DNA from: Inia geoffrensis
Taxonomy: Eukaryota > Chordata > Mammalia > Artiodactyla > Iniidae
Length of the DNA stretch: 64,000 bases
Assembly (NCBI GenBank): GCA_036417435.1
Contig: CM070903.1
Span: 55,156,001-55,220,000, forward strand
Direction: 5' to 3'
Shown here: positions 58,806 to 64,000 of the stretch, in pieces
How the letters are laid out: each line of letters begins with the position of its first letter
Position numbering within the stretch: position 1 is the first letter of the stretch
Program-made: the position numbers and the translations under genes
The notes under the pieces: generated by a model
The model's input: the letters and a program-made list of their open reading frames with translations, nothing else
What the model was told of the DNA's origin: nothing
The model's database searches: none

Positions 58806-59017
58806 TTTTTTTTTTTTTTTTTTGCGGTACGCGGGCCCCTCACTGCTGTGGCCTCTCCCGTTGCGGAGCACAGTCTCCGGACGTGCAGGCTCAGCGGCCA
58901 TGGCTCATGGGCCCAGCCGCTCTGTGGCATGTGGGATCTACCCGGACCGGGGCACAAACCCATGTCCCCTGCATCGCCAGGCGGACTCTCAACCACTGCG
59001 CCACCAAGGGAAGCCCC
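58806..59017 (-). repeat. CHR SINE, reverse strand (left unit of composite)
   Basis: Poly-T at 58804-58823, inverted body and head ending at about 59017. The 16-bp repeat 'tgaaggccctcatctt' abuts its tail (58790-58805), but the matching copy is not at its head. It occurs instead after the next SINE, at 59491-59506. Confidence 0.95.
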
Positions 59018-59264
59018 TTTTTGCTTATTTTAATCTCATTCTTTTTTATTTTATATTATAGTAGTACCTACAATAGCATGAATAGCATAAATGAATTGTT
59101 ATTCATATATTTTCAGTGTATTCATATATCTTCAGAATTTACTGCTTTAGAAGTATGTGATCCAAAAAATTGGGGACTTCTCCAAAATCTTAACTTTGAC
59201 AGAGAATCAAGTTGCATTTGGGTAGGGTCATTGGTGGTGGGAGAGTCAAGTACATACTGTATTC

Positions 59265-59276
<12 letters not shown>
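59018..59276. other. 259-bp spacer inside SINE-SINE composite
   Basis: AT-rich, non-SINE sequence joins two same-strand SINEs. It bears no resemblance to the surrounding locus and has no TSD of its own. It is interpreted as cargo carried between the SINEs. Confidence 0.6.
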
Positions 59277-59298
<22 letters not shown>

Positions 59299-59490
59299 GC
59301 GGTACACGGGCCTCTCACTGTTGCGGCCTCTCCCGTTGCGGAGCACAGGCTCCGGACGCGCAGGCTCAGCGGCCACGGCTCACGGGCCCAGCCGCTCCGC
59401 GGCACGCGGGATCTTCCCGGACCGGGGCACGAACCCGTGTCCCCTGCATCGGCAGGCGGACTCCCAACCACTGCACCACCAGGGAAGCCC
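59277..59490 (-). repeat. CHR SINE, reverse strand (right unit of composite)
   Basis: Poly-T at 59277-59298, a highly CpG-preserved body and the head at 59490, immediately followed by the right TSD copy. It has no matching repeat beside its own tail. Confidence 0.95.
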
Positions 59491-59599
59491 TGAAGGCCCT
59501 CATCTTGATGGCCAAGTTTCTGGGTCTCTGCTCAAAGACAGCCCTAAAAAATTGATGAAGAAAGTGAAACACTCTTGAATCCTCCTCAACTTTCCAGTT

Positions 59600-59865
59600 A
59601 GAGCATAAATGTTTGTTCCTGACCTTACTATGTGAAAAGCTCTTCTTGGTTATTTTCTATCACAAAGCACTTAGTAAACCTCATAATACTTCTTAGTTTT
59701 TAAATTTAAAGTGTACTTATTCTATATGTCTCTATTGCTCATCTTGTCCTCCTAGACTGTATGTTCCCTGATGACATGAATAATGTCCTTCCATTTTACC
59801 ACTCTCCTTCCAGGGCCTTACCCAAAGCCTGGCCCATAATATGTACTCACAATATTTTTTAGAGT
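59600..59865 (+). mobile_element. L2 LINE 3' UTR fragment
   Basis: 'cacaaagcacttagtaaacc', 'cctagactgtatgttccctg' and 'agcctggcccataatatgta' are L2 3' end landmarks in the sense direction. Confidence 0.72.
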
Positions 59866-59965
59866 AACTTAATGTCCTTTTCTTTCTTTTCTACTGCATG
59901 GTAATCTCAGGTGACCTCTTACATTCAATAGGTACCAAGTGCCCTTTTACTTGGAAACAATGGAA

Positions 59966-59995
59966 ACACACACACATACACACACACACACACAG
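59966..59995 (+). repeat. (CA)n microsatellite
   Basis: Near-perfect CA dinucleotide run with one TA interruption. Confidence 0.93.
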
Positions 59996-60086
59996 AGTGT
60001 CAGTGCCCCATATCATATAATTACTTGTCTCCACAACCAGATTTGCTCTAGAGGTTAGATGAGTGTCTAGACTTAATAGATAGTGT

Positions 60087-60930
60087 GCTGGTTGAATAGT
60101 GTCCCCCAGAAATTCATATCCATCCAAGACCTCAAAATGCAACCTTATTTGAAAATAGGGTATTTGCAGATATAATTAGTTACGTTAAAATGAGGTCCTA
60201 CTGGGGTTTCCTGGGTGGCACAATGGTTAAGAATCTGTCTGCCAATGCAGGGGACATGGATTCGAGCCCTGATCTGGGAAGATCCCACATGCCACGGAGC
60301 AACTAAGCCCATGTACCACAACGACTGAGCCTGCGTTCTAGAGCCTGCAAGCCACAACTACTGAGCTGGAGTGCCACAACTACTGAGCCTGCGTGCAACA
60401 ACTACTGAAGCCCGCACACCTAGAGCCCGTGTTCCACAACAAGAGAAGCCACCACAACGAGAAGCCTGCGCACAATGAAGAGTAGCTCCCGCTCGCCACA
60501 ACTAGAGAAAGCCCCTGTGCATCAACAAAGACCCAATGCAGCCACAATTTAAAAACAATTTTTTAAATGAGGTCATACTGGATTAGGATGTGCCCTAATC
60601 CAATGACCAGTGTCCTTGTAAGAAGAGAAAACAGAGGCACACAGACACATAGACACAGAGGGAAGAACGCCATGTGAAGATGAGGGTAGAGATTGGAGTG
60701 CTACATCTGCAAGACAAGGAACACCAAGGATTCCTGACAACCACCAGTGGCTAAGAAAGAGGCAAGGAAGGATTCTCCTCTAGAGTTTTCAGTGGCTGCA
60801 TAGCCCTGCTGACACCTTGATTTCAGACTTTCAACCTCCAGAACTGTGAGACAGTAAATTTCTGTTATTCTAAGCCACCTGATTTGTAGTATATAATTTG
60901 CTATGGCAGCCTAGGAAATGAAAACAGATG
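60087..60930 (+). mobile_element. MLT1-type solitary LTR split by a SINE
   Basis: The 5' half ('ttgaatagtgtcccccagaa', 'aatagggtatttgcagata') and the 3' half ('aggatgtgccctaatccaat', 'ttcaacctccagaactgtgag', 'ctatggcagcctaggaaa') form one MLT1 LTR of about 470 bp after removal of the SINE at 60205-60564 and one TSD copy. Confidence 0.88.
60205..60564 (+). repeat. CHR SINE, most expanded body, inside MLT1
   Basis: The head 'gtttcctgggtggcacaat', B box 'ggattcgagccctga' and about five 'ccacaactactgagc'-like units precede an A-rich tail. The 17-bp TSD at 60188-60204 and 60565-60581 (one mismatch) is LTR sequence. Confidence 0.95.
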
Positions 60931-61495
60931 GTTTGTATAGATGGTTGTGAAACTGAACTAATGTGCTCAGATATTCCCTTCCCAGGTGAGCCTCTACTCT
61001 AGGCCTGTAAACCAACCACAATAACTGGCCCTGTGAGTCAACTGCACAGAGACTGACCAGAGTGGGAAGAGTTTTGATAACAAATCTCCAGCCCACCAAC
61101 TTGTTAAATAGGGGTTGACAATTTATTTGGCATCCCTCTCAGGGTATTTGCATTTTGCTAGGATACCTAGTCATTCACTATTACATATTGAACAAATGGA
61201 TCCATTTACTCAAGAGCGTTCATGGAGTGCACACGATGTCAGGCACTGCTACGGGTCAGCCAGAGAACTATTTTAGGACACAGGAGCAGCTTTCCCTGAA
61301 TGTTCCATGTCACATCCTAGAGTGAGCTCATTCAATGAGCTCAAAGAACTTACTTGATATCCCACCTGGAGAAAACTACATGTATACCTTCTACTGAAGA
61401 AGAATCTATCTGGAAAAGTTATTCTCTCTGAGCACAGCTTGGGGAGATATAAACAAAGAGTGAAGAGGAGGAAAAGTCAGCAGTCATATAACCAG
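60931..61495. other. non-coding DNA
   Basis: No gene or clear repeat was recognised. Confidence 0.4.
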
Positions 61496-61499
61496 TCAA

Positions 61500-61930
61500 G
61501 CAGGGTCAGACTAATCAACGCTGGAGAATCTCACCACACGTTCTCTCCTGGCTTTGCTCCTAAGTCCCTGGCCTCTTGTTTTCCACCTTCTTCAAATGCC
61601 CATCTTCCTCTGCCTATTCTGCAAGTGTTTATGTACTTGACCATTTTGTCCTGGGCCCTCTTCTCTTCTCATTCTGCATACCCTCCCTGGATTTTTGCCT
61701 CCAGTGCCACTGGTCTCAATTACCATGCAATATATGCTGATGTCTCCCCCGTCTTTAACTCTAAACCAGAACTTCCTCCCAAGCCACACACCATTCAGTT
61801 CAACAGCTTACTAGATAGCTTCCCTTGGATATTCTGCACATATCTCAGATTAAACATTAAAACCCAACCAATTGCTTTCACCACCAAATCTGCTCTTCTA
61901 TCACTATCCACCATGTTGCTTAAGTAGAGA
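61500..61930 (+). pseudogene. L2 reverse transcriptase fragment
   Basis: A 162-codon frame (61439-61927) covers RT palm sequence. 'gtcctgggccctcttctctt' encodes a VLGPLLFS-like strand in an adjacent frame, and NYHAIYADVSPVFNSKPELP corresponds to the catalytic YADD region with the second aspartate replaced (YADV). The following DSFPWIFCTYLRLNIKTQPI fits the next L2 segment. Flanking L2 parts are absent. The open frame is partly chance, since the homology changes frame within it. Confidence 0.65.
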
Positions 61931-62485
61931 AACCTCAGTGCGATGAGCTCAATAATGTTTAGCATTGTACTTCCCTTATTTGTCCTAAGTTTAGTTCTTT
62001 CGACCTTAAAGGGCAACCCAAATTCTAGTTCTCTATGACTCTGTGAATATATTTTTATTTACCCTTTCATTGATCCATCATTTCTCCATTCAGACAATAA
62101 TCTTATTTTCCAAAGCCCACCTCCATTTTTTTTTTGGAGGGCTTTAATGAGCACCTTGGTCTTCTCCAACTCTTCTGTAAAAGACTAACAAGCACCTAAA
62201 TTTCTAACAATAGAGTCTGGGTACCTAAATTATGACACATCTATATGATGTATTAAAACTTATGCTCTTGATGACTATTTAATAATCTAAGAAGGGTTTG
62301 TGACTTAATATTATAAAAAGCAGGTTTTAAAGCCACGCAGAGCACAGTGATAATTTTTGTTCCCCAAAAATGTATGACTACAATAGCCAGGTAAATATTG
62401 CAGACCGAACAACATTTACCTTTACTCCTTCCTGAAACCACACTAAAATGACAGTTCCATGTAGGAAATAAAGAGAATAATAAAA
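61931..62485. other. non-coding DNA
   Basis: No gene recognised. Confidence 0.4.
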
Positions 62486-62489
62486 GAAT

Positions 62490-62835
62490 AACTGCAGGTG
62501 GCAACCTAAGAGATGAGGTCAGGGAAGACCTCTGCAAGATAGCAACGTGAGATCTGTTATCAAAAGGATGAGAATGAGCTGTATGTGTGAAGAGCTGGAG
62601 AGAAGCATGTCAGGACTAGGAAACAAGTACAAAGGCCCAGAGCTGGGAAAGGGCTTTTTGCTTTTGAAAAGTAAAAAGTAGGGGAAGCCTTTGATGGATT
62701 TTAAGTTAGGGAGTGATATGATCTGATTTTTGTTTTTATATCTTGCTGTGGCAAGGAAGTCTATTGGGGTATGGCAAGAATGGCAACAGGTGAATGTAAG
62801 GAAGTCATTCATGTTGTCCAAGATGATATAGTTTG
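62490..62835 (-). mobile_element. L2 LINE C-terminal fragment, reverse strand
   Basis: 'atgaggtcagggaagacctc', 'acaaaggcccagagctggga', 'tgatggattttaagttaggg' and 'agtgatatgatctgattt' are the antisense of the L2 ORF2 C-terminus, the same region seen at 50.9-51.2 kb. Confidence 0.75.
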
Positions 62836-62867
62836 AACTAAAGGGTGACTATTGAGATGGAGAAATT

Positions 62868-62940
62868 TGTGATATATTTGGGTGGTATATTTTGATGATA
62901 TATTAGAATATTTGATGATATCTTTAGATATATTTTGGTG
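62868..62940 (+). repeat. degenerate 'gatatattttggtg' minisatellite-like tract
   Basis: Four or five imperfect copies of a TGATATATTTGGTGG-like unit in about 75 bp. The last copy is the TSD of the following SINE. Confidence 0.7.
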
Positions 62941-63076
62941 GTGGGGAGTTCCCTGGCAGTTCAGTGGTTAGGACTCAGTGCTTTCACTGCCACAGACCCA
63001 GGTTCAACCCCTACTCAGGGAACTAAGATCCCACAAGCCATGTGGTGTGCCCCCGCCCCCCCCCCCCAAAAAAAGC
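62941..63076 (+). repeat. CHR SINE, short form
   Basis: Head 'gagttccctggcagttcag', B box 'aggttcaacccctac', then a C13 run and short A-tail. The TSD 'tatattttggtg' lies at 62929-62940 and 63077-63088. The poly-C before the tail is unusual for this family. Confidence 0.93.
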
Positions 63077-63088
63077 TATATTTTGGTG

Positions 63089-63405
63089 ATATATCCTATT
63101 TGGTCAACAGGAATTGGATTTGGGTGTTTATGTAAGAAAATCAAGCATTCTTTAGCTTAAACCAGGTGGTAAAAACTGTACCATTTACTGGGATGATATT
63201 TGTATATTCAGGATATCTATTATGATTGAGCATAAATAGGGTGCCCCTTGGTGGGGACAAAGAAGTACTTAAAAATTATGTCACTCACTCTTATGTTTAG
63301 ATGTACAGACTACAAATTACCTGCAAAAAATCTCAGAGAAGACTTATTCGAAAGGAAATTCTTAGTTATTTAAATAACTAAGAATCCATGGTTTCAAAAG
63401 GAGGG
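63089..63405. other. non-coding DNA with a 28-bp palindrome
   Basis: No gene was recognised. A perfect palindrome lies at 63358-63385. Confidence 0.5.
63358..63385. repeat. perfect 28-bp palindrome without spacer
   Basis: The left arm 'attcttagttattt' (63358-63371) is followed directly by its exact reverse complement (63372-63385). It lies 20 bp before the left TSD of the last SINE. Confidence 0.96.
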
Positions 63406-63422
63406 TGTAATAATATCCTTTT

Positions 63423-63427
63423 ATATA

Positions 63428-63476
<49 letters not shown>

Positions 63477-63781
63477 ATTTATTTATTTATTTTTGGCTGC
63501 ATTGGGTCTCTGTTGCTGTGCGCGGGTTTTTCTCTAGTTGTGGCGAGCAGGGGCTACTCTTTGTTGCGGTGCATGGGCTTCTCATTGTGGTGGCTTCTCT
63601 TGTTGCGGAGCATGGGCTCTAGACATGCGGGCTTCAGTAGTTGTGGCACACAGGCTCAGTAGTTGTGGCACATGGGCTAAGTTGCTTCGTGGCATGTGGG
63701 ATCTTCCCAGACCAGGGATTGAACCCATGTACCCTGCATTGGCAGGCAGGTTCTTAACCACTGTGCCACCAGGGAAGTTCC
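63423..63781 (-). repeat. CHR SINE, reverse strand, with (TA)n tail
   Basis: From the left: (TA)n of about 48 bp, '(attt)n', expanded body and inverted head. The TSD 'tgtaataatatc(c)tttt' lies at about 63406-63422 and 63782-63797. The (TA)n lies inside the TSDs, so the microsatellite grew from the SINE tail. Confidence 0.93.
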
Positions 63782-63797
63782 TGTAATAATATCTTTT

Positions 63798-64000
63798 AAA
63801 AAGTGTTTTTTTTTAACACAATCTACCTCGTAACTTCATAAATAGAACTTGTCCTTGGAAGGTGATGGATCATTTTGCAAAAGGAGCCCAGGCCTTCTGT
63901 GGCAAAGGGCCCAAATCACTGACCTCTTCTCCTTGAGACTCAAAGTAAAATAGACTTGGAAGGGTGAACAGGGTGGTCCTGCCCAAGGCTTAGGAGCTGG
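63798..64000. other. non-coding DNA to window end
   Basis: No gene or named repeat. Confidence 0.4.

Noticed and set aside
58883..59578. 231-codon plus-strand open frame
   Set aside because: It runs antisense through two SINEs and their spacer; the protein is repeated SINE translation and not a gene.

Overview
The window looks like a cetacean (whale or dolphin) genome. The main evidence is about thirty copies of the tRNA-derived CHR SINE family, recognised by the head 'cttccctggtggcgcagtgg', the B-box-like 'gggttcg' and, in many copies, a body with 'gcctgtgctccgcaacggg'. L1 copies of the artiodactyl/cetacean type support this. No protein-coding exon, tRNA gene, rRNA gene or other host RNA gene could be supported. 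The longer open frames lie in transposon proteins, in SINEs read in either direction, or in a CpG island where both strands stay open because of GC content.

Layout. 1-11 kb: mostly AT-rich unique DNA with scattered SINEs, an MLT1 (MaLR) LTR, a short L1 tail and MIR remnants. 11-20 kb: L2 3' ends, a possible LTR, SINEs, an inverted L1 tail and a Tigger/pogo-like transposase remnant. 21.5-23.9 kb: a half-LINE (HAL1-like) unit. 24.5-30.8 kb: the largest element, a 5'-complete but inactivated L1 with a 16-bp target-site duplication (TSD), a SINE nested in ORF2 and an apparent 3' transduction. 33-36 kb: old L1M and an internal L1 fragment. 37-38.7 kb: a hAT-Charlie-type DNA transposon with an 8-bp TSD and a nested SINE. 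40.8-43.4 kb: CpG-rich DNA, densest at 42.5-43.3 kb, the only good promoter candidate. 44-64 kb: L2, MIR, MLT1 and SINE nests, including an L2 RT copy split by two LTR pieces and a SINE, and two same-strand SINEs that share one outer TSD.

The elements are layered in time. MIR, L2, MLT1 and HAL1/L1M form the old layer. The hAT element and the full-length L1 lie above it. CHR SINEs are the youngest layer and cut into most of the others. Because TSDs could be read directly for many insertions, their borders are set from sequence. Family names come from recognition of the sequence and not from a database search.

I found no convincing previously undescribed biological system. The most unusual structures are the SINE-unique-SINE composite flanked by a single TSD (58790-59506), the L1 3' transduction (30599-30774), and three perfect inverted repeats in otherwise unremarkable DNA (31386-31421, 39205-39234, 63358-63385).
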